Source of the DNA: CALMEC01 sp964393105
Lineage (GTDB): Bacteria; Actinomycetota; Thermoleophilia; Miltoncostaeales; Miltoncostaeaceae
DNA: 64,000 nt
Direction of reading: 5' to 3'
Assembly (NCBI GenBank): GCA_964393105.1
Contig: CAYMSM010000004.1
Span: 47,352 to 111,351, forward strand
Shown: in pieces, positions 51,301 to 59,925 of the stretch
Position numbering within the stretch: position 1 is the first letter of the stretch
Layout: each line of letters starts with the position of its first letter
Translations under genes and position numbers: made by a program
The notes under the pieces: model-generated
Seen by the model: only the letters and a program-made list of their open reading frames with translations
Databases searched by the model: none
What the model was told of the DNA's origin: nothing

Positions 51301-54054
51301 ATGGCCACGCACACACCAACGACCGGCCAGCCGATCCCCCACGGATCCGGCGGCGGGCACGCCCACCACACCGACTACCGGTCCCTCCGGCACTGGTGGA
51401 TCCGCGCGGCGTGGTGCACGGCCGGGGGCGTCGCGTTCGGGTTCGCGCTGCCGTTCTTCCTGCGCTGGGTCTTCGGGATGGACCCCCTGTGGAACGAGCA
51501 GGTGTACGTCACGACGACGAGCCTCTTCAGCGTCATCGGGTTCCTGATCGGCATCGGGTGCTTCGACTGGTGGGGCCGATGGATGGTCGGCAAGCAGGTC
51601 GACTACGAGGACCACAGCTTCCACGGCGCCACGAGCTGGCGCGATTACCTGCGGGTCAACACCGACCACAAGGTGATCGGCGTCCAGTACCTGGCCATCA
51701 TCTTCAGCTTCATGGTGATCGCAGGCTCGCTCGCCGAGCTCGTTCGGACCGAGCTCGCACAGCCGGGCACGCAGATCACGAACGGCGAGGGCTTCAACAC
51801 GCTCTTCAGCGGTCATGCGGCCCTGATGATCTTCCTGGTGATCATCCCGGCGTTCGCAGGACTCGCCAACTTCGTCCTGCCGATCATGATCGGCGCCAAG
51901 GACATGGCGTTCCCCAGGCTGAACGCCCTGTCGGTCTGGATGCTGCCGCCGGCAGGTCTGATGATCCTGGCGGGCGTCATCCTGGGTGGGTACTCGTCCG
52001 GGTGGACGGCCTATGTCCCGCTCGCGGAACAGGCCGGAACGGGGACCACGCTCTTCGAGGTCGGCGTCCAGTTCGCCGGCGCCTCGTCGATCATGACCGC
52101 GGTCAACTTCCTGGTGACCATCATCACGATGCGCGCCCCGGGCATGACCGTGTGGCGCATGCCGCTCTTGGTGTGGGCCAACGCAACAACCTCGGCGCTC
52201 GTGGTCTTCGGCACCCCGTTCATCGCAGGTTCCCAGTTCATGACCCTGTTCGACCGCGTCATGGGCACGCATTTCTTCAACTGGCAAGCCGGCGGCGACG
52301 TCGTCAGCTACCAGCACATCTTCTGGTTCTACAGCCACCCGGCCGTCTACATCATGATGCTGCCCGGTTTCGGGATCATCAGCGAAGTCCTGGCGACGTT
52401 CTCGCGAAAACCGATCTTCGGCTACCGCGCGGTCGCGTTCTCGACCGTCGCGATCGCGGTCCTGGGCTTCGGCGTGTGGGCCCACCACATGTTCGTGTCC
52501 GGCATGGCGCCCTGGCTGCGCATCCCGATGATGGTCACCACGGTCATCATCGCGATCCCCACCGGCGTCAAGGTGTTCTCGTGGGTGGCGACGCTGTGGC
52601 GCGGCAAGATCCACCTGAAGACGCCCATGTTATGGGCGCTCGGGTTCCTGTTCACGTTCGTGATCGGCGGGCTCTCCGGCGTCTTCCTGGGCACGCTCCC
52701 GGCCGACATCTTCTCGAGCGACACGTACTACATCGTCGCGCACATCCACTACGTGCTGTTCGGCGGCAGCGTCTTCACGATCTTCGCCGGGGTCTACTAC
52801 TGGTTCCCCAAGATGACGGGGCGGATGTACAACGAGAAGCTCGGCAAGTGGCACTTCTGGCTGACGTTCGTCGGGTTCAACGCCACGTTCATGCCAATGC
52901 ACTGGCTCGGTCTGCAGGGCATGCCCCGTCGCGTCTCCGACTACGATCCCCGGTTTGCCAACCTCAACCTGATCATCAGCCTCGCGTCGATACTGATGGT
53001 CGTCGGCACCGCGATCTTCTTCTACAACGCGATCACGTCGTGGCGATCGGGACCCAAGGCGCCGTGGAACCCGTGGCGCGGGCGGACGCTCGAGTGGCTC
53101 GTGTCGTCACCCCCGTCGATCTTCAACTTCGACGCGACGCCCCAGGTCGTCGGCGGCCCGTATCAGTACGGAATCGCCGGTGCGCGGCACGCGATCGTGT
53201 TCGCCCCCGAGGAGTTCGGCGGCGGCGAGCTGACCGAGACCAGCCACCCCACGATCTTGGTCGTGGCCCGGGACACGGTCACCGGCAAGTCCCTCTTGGA
53301 CGCGACCCGCGAGCTCGGTACGCATGGGTACTGGCGGTTCACGTTCGTCTCGCCCGCAGACACCGATGCCGACAAGCTGGCGCTCACGCGACGCCAGGCG
53401 CTCGCGGCCGCGGTCCTGGGCGAGGCCGGCATTCCTGCAAGCGGCAAGGTCGTGAGCGGCGACATCGTCCAGGCGATCGCGCGCGCCGCCCAGGATGAGC
53501 ACGCCCACGAGATCATCGTCGCGACCTACCCCTTGGGTGAGTCACAGTGGTTGCGCCAGGACTTGGTGGACCGTATCCGCAAGGCCACGGGTCTTCCGGT
53601 CTCGCACGTCACGGTGTCCCAGAAGGAGGCGCGCGCCACCCTCGACGAGCCCGGTCTGGCGCACGTCATGGTCCTGGCCCAGGACACCGTCGGCGGCGAG
53701 GCGCTGCTCGATGAGATCCGCAGGCGCGCCGACCGCTCCCCCGCCCGGTTCACGGTGGTGCTGCCCGCCGACGTGCCGAGCCCCGCATGGGGTGACGAGG
53801 CCCACGCTCGCCGACGCGATGCCGTCGAGCGCGTGCACGGCGCAATCGAGGAGCTGCAGCGTTCCGGGATCGCGGCGCAGGGCGAGGTCGCTGACGGCGC
53901 CATCGTCGCAGCAGCGCGCGACGCCGTCAGTGCCTACCGTCCCGACGAGCTACTCGTCGTGACCTCCGCGGCGCAGGATCTGAATGCGCTGCGAGGCGTG
54001 GCGCGGGGCGCGACGATCGACGAGGTCGTCCTAGACGCAGGAGCGCCCGCCTGA
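51301..54054 (+). CDS. coxA: cytochrome c oxidase subunit I (A2 type) with duplicated C-terminal domain
   Basis: It has 917 aa, about 270-350 more than a normal subunit I. Residues 1-~620 are the heme-copper core: low-spin heme ligands H172 and H483, CuB ligands H346, H395, H396, the His-Tyr cross-link pair H346/Y350 and high-spin heme ligand H481. The usual Glu of the D channel is replaced by a Y344-S345 pair (FYSHPAVYIM), the mark of A2 oxidases. From ~650 to the end lie two similar soluble alpha/beta units (TILVVARDTVTGKSLLDATR and VMVLAQDTVGGEALLDEIRR, each ~130 aa, USP-like in pattern). The frame is uninterrupted and its stop overlaps coxC. Confidence 0.95.
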   Translation: MATHTPTTGQPIPHGSGGGHAHHTDYRSLRHWWIRAAWCTAGGVAFGFALPFFLRWVFGMDPLWNEQVYVTTTSLFSVIGFLIGIGCFDWWGRWMVGKQVDYEDHSFHGATSWRDYLRVNTDHKVIGVQYLAIIFSFMVIAGSLAELVRTELAQPGTQITNGEGFNTLFSGHAALMIFLVIIPAFAGLANFVLPIMIGAKDMAFPRLNALSVWMLPPAGLMILAGVILGGYSSGWTAYVPLAEQAGTGTTLFEVGVQFAGASSIMTAVNFLVTIITMRAPGMTVWRMPLLVWANATTSALVVFGTPFIAGSQFMTLFDRVMGTHFFNWQAGGDVVSYQHIFWFYSHPAVYIMMLPGFGIISEVLATFSRKPIFGYRAVAFSTVAIAVLGFGVWAHHMFVSGMAPWLRIPMMVTTVIIAIPTGVKVFSWVATLWRGKIHLKTPMLWALGFLFTFVIGGLSGVFLGTLPADIFSSDTYYIVAHIHYVLFGGSVFTIFAGVYYWFPKMTGRMYNEKLGKWHFWLTFVGFNATFMPMHWLGLQGMPRRVSDYDPRFANLNLIISLASILMVVGTAIFFYNAITSWRSGPKAPWNPWRGRTLEWLVSSPPSIFNFDATPQVVGGPYQYGIAGARHAIVFAPEEFGGGELTETSHPTILVVARDTVTGKSLLDATRELGTHGYWRFTFVSPADTDADKLALTRRQALAAAVLGEAGIPASGKVVSGDIVQAIARAAQDEHAHEIIVATYPLGESQWLRQDLVDRIRKATGLPVSHVTVSQKEARATLDEPGLAHVMVLAQDTVGGEALLDEIRRRADRSPARFTVVLPADVPSPAWGDEAHARRRDAVERVHGAIEELQRSGIAAQGEVADGAIVAAARDAVSAYRPDELLVVTSAAQDLNALRGVARGATIDEVVLDAGAPA

Positions 54055-54662
54055 TGACGACACACGCGCACGAGACCAAGCCAGAGCGCGGCGGCACCTC
54101 GGGCCTGTCCCGCATGAACATCGGCGTGCTTGGCATGTCGATCTTCATCGGGTCCGAGATCATGCTGTTCGCCTCGTTCTTCGCCGTGTACTTCATCGCG
54201 CGTTTCAACGCGGTGCAATGGCCCCCGATCTTCGAGGGCGGCGAGATCTTCGAGGTCCCCAAGATCATCACCGGGGTCAACACCTCGATCCTGGTGTTTT
54301 CGAGCTTCACGGTCTGGTGGGCCGAGAAGCGCTTGGCCGCGGGCGACCGTCAGGGTCTGATCCGCGGGTTGATCGTGACCATCATGCTGGGCGCGACGTT
54401 CCTGATCATCCAGATCAACGAGTACGTGCACCTGGGCTTCACGCCGCAGGATCAGATGTTCGGCACCGCGTTCTACTGCCTGACGGGTCTGCACGGCGCG
54501 CACGTGTTCATCGGGCTCACCGCGCTGACGTTCGCCCTCAACCGGTCCCGGCGCGGCGAGTTCAGCCACGGCAACTCGGGCCCCTTGATCGCCGCGTCCA
54601 TCTACTGGCACTTCGTCGACGTCGTGTGGGTGTTCCTCTACACCGTGGTGTACCTCGTCTGA
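54054..54662 (+). CDS. coxC: cytochrome c oxidase subunit III
   Basis: It has 202 aa with five membrane helices, the short form of subunit III. The helix signatures include GMSIFIGSEIMLFASFFAVY, the segment NEYVHLGFTPQDQMFGTAFY, then GLHGAHVFIGL and YWHFVDVVWVFLYTVVYLV at the C-terminus. ATG overlaps the coxA stop by one base and its own stop overlaps the cytochrome c gene, so the four cox genes form one operon. Confidence 0.95.
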   Translation: MTTHAHETKPERGGTSGLSRMNIGVLGMSIFIGSEIMLFASFFAVYFIARFNAVQWPPIFEGGEIFEVPKIITGVNTSILVFSSFTVWWAEKRLAAGDRQGLIRGLIVTIMLGATFLIIQINEYVHLGFTPQDQMFGTAFYCLTGLHGAHVFIGLTALTFALNRSRRGEFSHGNSGPLIAASIYWHFVDVVWVFLYTVVYLV

Positions 54663-55078
54663 TGGCGGGCCGGTTGACACACCTGCGCTCTCGTGCCGTC
54701 CTCGCGTTCGCCGTCGTGGGAGCGGCGGCGTTCGGCCTCGCCGCCTGTGGCGGCAGCGAGCCGGACCTGGCGAACGGCAAGGCAAAGTTCGCTGCGTGTG
54801 GGGGCTGTCACACGCTCGCCGACGCGGGAACCACGGCCACGGTCGGCCCGAATCTGGACGACGCGTTCCGCGGCGCCCGCCAGGACGGGTTCAAGGACAG
54901 CACGTTCGAGGGCATCGTCCGGTACTGGATCGACAAGCCCGAGCAGAAGACGCAACCGATCATGCCGGCCGACATCGTCACGGGGAAGGACGCGGACGAC
55001 GTCGCCGCGTACGTGGCCGCGGTCGCGGGCACCGACGGCGCCGACAGCCCCGCGCGCCCCGCGGAGGAGATCGAGTGA
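54662..55078 (+). CDS. cytochrome c lipoprotein
   Basis: It has 138 aa. The lipoprotein signal ends at C29 (AFGLAACGG). A single class-I c-type heme is bound at C46, C49, H50 (CGGCHTL) with M101 (IMPADIV) as the sixth ligand. It ends in an acidic tail. ATG 54662 overlaps the coxC stop. Its likely role is to carry electrons to the CuA site of the oxidase encoded just upstream, outside the membrane. Confidence 0.93.
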   Translation: MAGRLTHLRSRAVLAFAVVGAAAFGLAACGGSEPDLANGKAKFAACGGCHTLADAGTTATVGPNLDDAFRGARQDGFKDSTFEGIVRYWIDKPEQKTQPIMPADIVTGKDADDVAAYVAAVAGTDGADSPARPAEEIE

Positions 55079-55093
55079 CACTCCTGCCCGGGC

Positions 55094-55260
55094 CCTGACA
55101 AAGGGGCTGGAGTAGGAGTAGTTGCTGCGCCGGATAGCTCGCGGCGAGCCTCGCCGCTACCGGTGGTCACGGCGATCCCGCCGATGCCGTATGGCGACGG
55201 TTTGCAGCCGTCAAGCGACGCGGTGGTTTCTGCACGGCCCCTGAGGTCATGCTCGGGCCT
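55094..55260. repeat. degenerate inverted-repeat region after the cox operon
   Basis: Weak arms TGACAAAGGGGC and the reverse complement TGACCTCAGGGGC flank this gap. A strong inner hairpin GCGGCGAGCCTCGCCGC (55141-55157) could terminate the operon. 55192-55210 is identical (reverse complement) to 19 bp of element D. It may be a decayed copy of that element. The 203-bp gap otherwise holds no gene. Confidence 0.45.
55141..55157 (+). terminator. hairpin downstream of the cox operon
   Basis: GCGGCG-AGCCT-CGCCGC, a 6-bp all-GC stem 63 nt after the cytochrome c stop. No T tract follows. Confidence 0.35.
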
Positions 55261-55281
55261 GCCGGCGCCGATACCTGAGCC

Positions 55282-58200
55282 GTGGACAGTCGTCTCGGGC
55301 GAGTGCTCGTCGCGTGCTTCGCGGGGGGGATAGCCGGCTACGCCCTCGCGGCGGGCCCGACCGTCCGCGTCATGATCTTCGTCAGCGTGTGCATCGCCGC
55401 GGCAGCGGGATGCTGGTGGGGTCCACGGCGGCCGGGAGTGCGTAGCAGCCCGGGGTGGAAGGCGGTCGCAGCCGCGTTCGTCGCGCTCGCCGCAGCCGAG
55501 GTCGTGCAGACCCTGGCGTCGGATGTGTCCGTGCCGTGGGTCGTTCCGCTCCGCGCGGTCGCCACGCTTCTGATGGCGCTTGGGATGTGGCGGATCATGA
55601 ATGACGGGCAGGGAGGCAGCCGGCGTGGGGTGTTCGATGCCGCGATCGTCGCAATCGGCGCCGGCGTCGTGGCGTGGATCTTCATCTTCGCTCCGTTCGT
55701 CCGGCACCCCGACCTGGACGCGGTCGACCTGGGGGTCGCCCTCGCCGGACCGGTGCTCGATCTGGTGCTCCTCGCCGTCGTGTGCCGGATGCTGTTGATC
55801 TCGGCGGGCGGCACCGTGCCGTTCCGCCTGCTGCTGGCGGGCATGGCGGTTGTCATCGCGGGTGACGTCGTCCAGTCGATCGCGACGGTCGATGGCAGGC
55901 TCGGCGCAGGTGCCGCCGTCAACCTGCTCTGGCTGGTCGGCGTCGCCCTCATCGCGACGGCCGCGCTCCACCCGTCGATCGACGATTTCGCGGCGCAGCG
56001 GACCGAGCGGCAGATGCTGGTCTCCACGGCCCGGCTTGTGATGCTCGGCGCGGCGGCGGTGGCCGGACCCGTCGCGGTGATCGTGGAGTCCGGCCAGGGC
56101 GCCGATCTGAACATCCCGCTCGTCGTCGCCGGTACGGTCGTGTTGTTCGTCATGATCGTGCTGCGCATGGCCGGGCTCGTTCGGGCGTTGGGCGCCACCG
56201 CTCAGCGACATCTCGAGGCGACGAACCGCGAGCGGATTCTCCGTCGCGCGGCGCACGCACTCGTCGCGGCCACCGACCGCCACGCCATCGGCGCGATCGC
56301 GGCGGATGCGGCCGCAGCGCTCGTGCGCGATCGACGCGGAGCGGAGGTCCGCCTGTTCCTGGGAAATGCGGATCGGATGGATCCGGTGGCGACACGAGGC
56401 GAACGTGCGAGTGCCACAGCGGCATTGCCGCTCTCGGCGATTCCGCCGAAGGCCCTCGCCCACCTTCGGGCAGGAGACTCCGAGGTCGTGAGCTTCGAAC
56501 CGAGCCAACTCGCCGGCGCCCTGGCCGCGGCGGTCGGCGCAACCGCCGGACGACCTGTGTGCCTGCTGGCGCCGCTGATGGTGGATGGCGCGGTCGCTGG
56601 AGCACTGACCCTGGCGCTCGACCGCGTCGCGGGGGAGTCGCGCCGCCACGCGATCGAGACGGTCGCGTCGCAAGCCGCGCTCGCCATCGAGACCGTGGAA
56701 TTGACCGAGGACCTTCATGCCCGTGCCGGCGAAGAGCGGTTCCGTTCGTTGGTGCAGAACGCCTCGGACGTGATCGCGATCATCGAACCCGGTGGGATCA
56801 TCCGGTTCGTCACCCGGTCGATCCATGGCATGTTGGGCTTCACACCCGAGCAACTCGAAGGCGCGAGCATCGCCCGGCTCCTGCACCCCGATGACGCCCG
56901 CCCTGGGCCCGGTGTCCTGGTGAACGTCGACGCCGTCGACTGGCGCATGCGGGACGCCAAGGGCGGCTACCGGCAGGTCGAGGTCGTCGTCGCGGACCAG
57001 ATGCACGATCCGAACGTCGCGGGAATCGTCCTGACGATGCGCGATGTCACACGGCGCCGCGAGCTCGAGGCGCGACTGGCCCACCAGGCGTTCCACGACA
57101 CGTTGACCGGCCTCGCCAACCGAGCGCTGTTCGAGGACCGCCTGGGTCAGGCGCTCGCGCGCCGGGCGCGCGCAGCCCGCGGGTCCGTTGTCGTGATCTT
57201 CATCGACCTCGACGAGTTCAAGTCGATCAACGACACCCTGGGCCATCAAGCGGGTGACGAGCTCCTGCGGACCGTCGCCGCTCGGCTCTCGCAATGTCTT
57301 CGGCCGACCGATACCGCGGCGCGTCTGGGCGGGGACGAGTTCGCGATCGCGCTCGAGGTCGACGACTTCGACATCGAGCAGGTCATCACCGCGATCGCGG
57401 ATCGAATCCTCGCGGCGCTGCGCAAGCCGTACGATCTGGACGGGGAGGAGGTGTTCACTCGCGGGAGCCTTGGCATCGCCTCGACGCCCGATGCGGGCGA
57501 GACCGTCGCGGAGCTCCTGCGAAACGCCGACATCGCCATGTACGTCGCCAAGAACAGCGGCAAGGGGACGTTCCGTCGTTTCGCGGCGGGCATGCACACC
57601 CCGGTGCTCCGGCAGATGGAACTCCGCAGTGAGCTGCAGCGCGCGATCGAGCGGGAGGAGTTCGTGCTGCACTACCAGCCGATCGTGTCCCTGGCGGACG
57701 GGCGCGTCCTCGGCATGGAGGCGCTCGTCCGCTGGAACCATCCTCAGCACGGCCTGATCCCGCCGACCGATTTCGTGCCGCTCGCCGAGGAGTCGGGTCT
57801 CATCGGCGACATGGGACGGTGGATCCTGGAGGAGGCATGCCGGCAGTTCGCGGCGTGGACGGCCGGCTCCGGCACCGCCGGCCGCTACATCAGCATCAAC
57901 CTCTCCGGGCTCCAGCTCCACCGGGGTGATTTCATCGCGGACCTGCAGCGCGTCCTGAGGCAGACCGGAATCGACCCCGGGATGGTCCTGCTCGAGCTGA
58001 CGGAGACCGTTCTGGTCGCCGACACCGAGCGCACGATCACGCGGCTCAGAGACCTCGCGGCCACGGGTGTGCGTATCGCGATCGACGACTTCGGGACGGG
58101 GTTCTCCGCGCTCGCGTACCTGCAACGGCTCCCCGTCCACGTCCTCAAGCTGGCCGCGCCGTGGGTCGAGGGCCTACGATCCGGCCAGGAGCCCCTCGTC

Positions 58201-58410
58201 GAGACGATCCTGCGGTTGGCCGACACCCTCGCGCTCGACGTCATCGCCGAAGGCATCGAGAGCCCCGACCAGGTCGAGACGCTCGTCCGTCTTGGCTGCA
58301 GCGTCGGACAGGGCTTCCATTTCAGCCGACCGATGCCCACGGACGCGGCGGGAATGGTGATGGCAGGCGGCGCGATCCCCATGGGGGTCCCTGAGCTCGT
58401 CTCCCGCTAG
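55282..58410 (+). CDS. ten-helix membrane GAF-PAS-GGDEF-EAL c-di-GMP protein
   Basis: It has 1042 aa. About ten membrane helices occupy residues 5-310, then a GAF-like domain (~320-480), a PAS domain (FRSLVQNASDVIAIIEPGGI, ~490-600), GGDEF (G683-F687, RLGGDEFAIAL) with an intact inhibitory RxxD site (R674-D677), and EAL (E813-L815, LGMEALVRWNHP). The EAL catalytic set looks complete (NLSGLQL, LLELTETVL, DDFGTGFSAL, AEGIE), although KID is KLA. Both synthesis and hydrolysis of c-di-GMP are possible. GTG 55282 follows ATACCT by 5 nt. The membrane part may sense lipids or small ligands. Confidence 0.93.
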   Translation: MDSRLGRVLVACFAGGIAGYALAAGPTVRVMIFVSVCIAAAAGCWWGPRRPGVRSSPGWKAVAAAFVALAAAEVVQTLASDVSVPWVVPLRAVATLLMALGMWRIMNDGQGGSRRGVFDAAIVAIGAGVVAWIFIFAPFVRHPDLDAVDLGVALAGPVLDLVLLAVVCRMLLISAGGTVPFRLLLAGMAVVIAGDVVQSIATVDGRLGAGAAVNLLWLVGVALIATAALHPSIDDFAAQRTERQMLVSTARLVMLGAAAVAGPVAVIVESGQGADLNIPLVVAGTVVLFVMIVLRMAGLVRALGATAQRHLEATNRERILRRAAHALVAATDRHAIGAIAADAAAALVRDRRGAEVRLFLGNADRMDPVATRGERASATAALPLSAIPPKALAHLRAGDSEVVSFEPSQLAGALAAAVGATAGRPVCLLAPLMVDGAVAGALTLALDRVAGESRRHAIETVASQAALAIETVELTEDLHARAGEERFRSLVQNASDVIAIIEPGGIIRFVTRSIHGMLGFTPEQLEGASIARLLHPDDARPGPGVLVNVDAVDWRMRDAKGGYRQVEVVVADQMHDPNVAGIVLTMRDVTRRRELEARLAHQAFHDTLTGLANRALFEDRLGQALARRARAARGSVVVIFIDLDEFKSINDTLGHQAGDELLRTVAARLSQCLRPTDTAARLGGDEFAIALEVDDFDIEQVITAIADRILAALRKPYDLDGEEVFTRGSLGIASTPDAGETVAELLRNADIAMYVAKNSGKGTFRRFAAGMHTPVLRQMELRSELQRAIEREEFVLHYQPIVSLADGRVLGMEALVRWNHPQHGLIPPTDFVPLAEESGLIGDMGRWILEEACRQFAAWTAGSGTAGRYISINLSGLQLHRGDFIADLQRVLRQTGIDPGMVLLELTETVLVADTERTITRLRDLAATGVRIAIDDFGTGFSALAYLQRLPVHVLKLAAPWVEGLRSGQEPLVETILRLADTLALDVIAEGIESPDQVETLVRLGCSVGQGFHFSRPMPTDAAGMVMAGGAIPMGVPELVSR

Positions 58411-58511
58411 CGTCGCCGGAATAGCCATTTGGCGCTAACACCGACAGACAATGGTTACATCCTTCGCGCGCGTTCTGTGACGTGATGACACACGTTGGGG
58501 CGCGGCGCGAT

Positions 58512-58527
58512 CGGGCGAGAGGGCCCG
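58512..58527. terminator. hairpin between convergent genes
   Basis: CGGGC-GAGAGG-GCCCG, a 5-bp GC stem between the GGDEF-EAL gene and the DUF1501 gene, usable in both directions. No T tract. Confidence 0.3.
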
Positions 58528-58536
58528 TCCCCCGGC

Positions 58537-59925
58537 CTACTTGACGAGCATCAGGCGTCTCGCGTCCACGCCTGGCAGCACGCGGCCGGCGTCGACGCCC
58601 ATCCAGGACTCGAGCAGCGTGGCGTAGAGGTTGCGGAACTCCGTGGTGACGAGCAAGTTGCCGTCGGGATCCAGGTTGGTCAGACCCGGGAACTCGCTCT
58701 GGATGCCGCCGCTCGCATGGTTGCCGACGAGCAGGACGCAGCCGCCGGCGCCGTGGTCGGTGCCGTTCGACTCGTTGTCCTCCGCCCTGCGCCCGAACTC
58801 GCTCCACACGAGCGTCAGCACCCTGTCGGACAGGCCCCGAGCGTCCAGGTCGGCCTGCCACGCCAGCAAGGAGTCGCCGAGCGTCGTCAGGAGCTCCGCG
58901 TGCTCGGTGGTCTGCTGGTCATGGGTGTCGAATCCGCCGTGGCTGATCGTGGCGATGCGTGTCCCGAAGCCCGCGCCGAGCATGCGGGCGAGGTTGCGCA
59001 GCCCGCGGCCCAGATGCTCGTTGGGGTACGGAACAGGTGCGGCGGGTGCCTGATCCCCCTGTGCACGCAGGGGTGCGAGTCTGTCGTAGACGCTGATGGC
59101 CCCGCGGTAGGCTTGCTGGGCGGCCTTGCGAGCTTTGCTTCGCGCACCCGAGGTCGCGCCACGGTAGGGGCCGAGCGCGGCCTCGTCGCTCCACACGTCA
59201 GGGATGGAGAACCCGAAGCTCCCGGGATCGAACACGGTGGCCACAGGCGCCTTGCGGCTCAGCAGGATCGGGTCGAGGTTCCATCCCATGCTGATGGCCT
59301 GCAGCGGGTTGTCCGTGCCACCGATCACGTCGATCGTCCGGCCGAGCCATCCCGTCGGGTCGAACGTCGGTCCCGCGACTCCCGTACGCCAGAATATCTG
59401 GGAGTTGAAGTGCGACTGGTCGGGGTCGGCGTAGTCGACGGCCGGCAGAACTGCCACCTTGCCTGCGTCGAACAGGGTCTTGAGGCCGCTCAGGGACGGA
59501 TGCCATCCGAACTCAGGGTGGCCGTTCACCGCCAGCGTCGTCGCCGGGTCGATCCCGACCCGGGAGCGCAACTGCGCGTACCGGGAGTCACCGATCGGCA
59601 CGAGCGTGTTGAGACCGTCGTTGCCGCCATCCAGGTAGATCGAGACGAGGATCCGGGCGTTCGGGTCGTCGGCGGCCTGCGCCGCGGCCGCCTCGAAGAG
59701 TCCCTTCGCGCCCAAGCCGGGGAGCGCGGCGACGGCAAACGCCAAGCCTCCCGCTCCCACGAGCATCCGCCTGCGGGTGATGCCTCCCGCGCCGCCCAGG
59801 GCGGCGGTAGGGCCGTCCCCAAGGAGCTCGTCGGGGATCTCGACGATGTTCCCAGCGGCGGCGCCGAGAAGGGCCCGTCGTGAGACACGCCAGTCGTCGC
59901 ATCCGCAACGTCGCTCTTGGTTCAT
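58537..59925 (-). CDS. DUF1501 protein with Tat-like signal
   Basis: It has 462 aa. The N-terminus has two twin-Arg stretches: VSRRALLGAAAG (~14) and TRRRMLVGAGGLAFAVAALP (~50-70), the second a likely Tat signal. The DUF1501 (sulfatase-like/alkaline-phosphatase fold) blocks are present: SIYLDGGNDGLNTLVPIGD, ISHGGFDTHDQQ, LVWSEFGRRAEDN and NGTDHGAGGCVLLVGNHASG. ATG overlaps the DUF1800 stop (TGATG). DUF1501/DUF1800 pairs are widespread in environmental bacteria, with unsettled function. Confidence 0.92.
   Translation of the reverse strand: MNQERRCGCDDWRVSRRALLGAAAGNIVEIPDELLGDGPTAALGGAGGITRRRMLVGAGGLAFAVAALPGLGAKGLFEAAAAQAADDPNARILVSIYLDGGNDGLNTLVPIGDSRYAQLRSRVGIDPATTLAVNGHPEFGWHPSLSGLKTLFDAGKVAVLPAVDYADPDQSHFNSQIFWRTGVAGPTFDPTGWLGRTIDVIGGTDNPLQAISMGWNLDPILLSRKAPVATVFDPGSFGFSIPDVWSDEAALGPYRGATSGARSKARKAAQQAYRGAISVYDRLAPLRAQGDQAPAAPVPYPNEHLGRGLRNLARMLGAGFGTRIATISHGGFDTHDQQTTEHAELLTTLGDSLLAWQADLDARGLSDRVLTLVWSEFGRRAEDNESNGTDHGAGGCVLLVGNHASGGIQSEFPGLTNLDPDGNLLVTTEFRNLYATLLESWMGVDAGRVLPGVDARRLMLVK

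Noticed and set aside
54808..58140. 1110-codon open frame on the minus strand
   Set aside because: It lies antisense to the GGDEF-EAL protein, which has full domain motifs; the frame is Arg/Asp/His-rich with no family features. This is the usual high-GC shadow effect.
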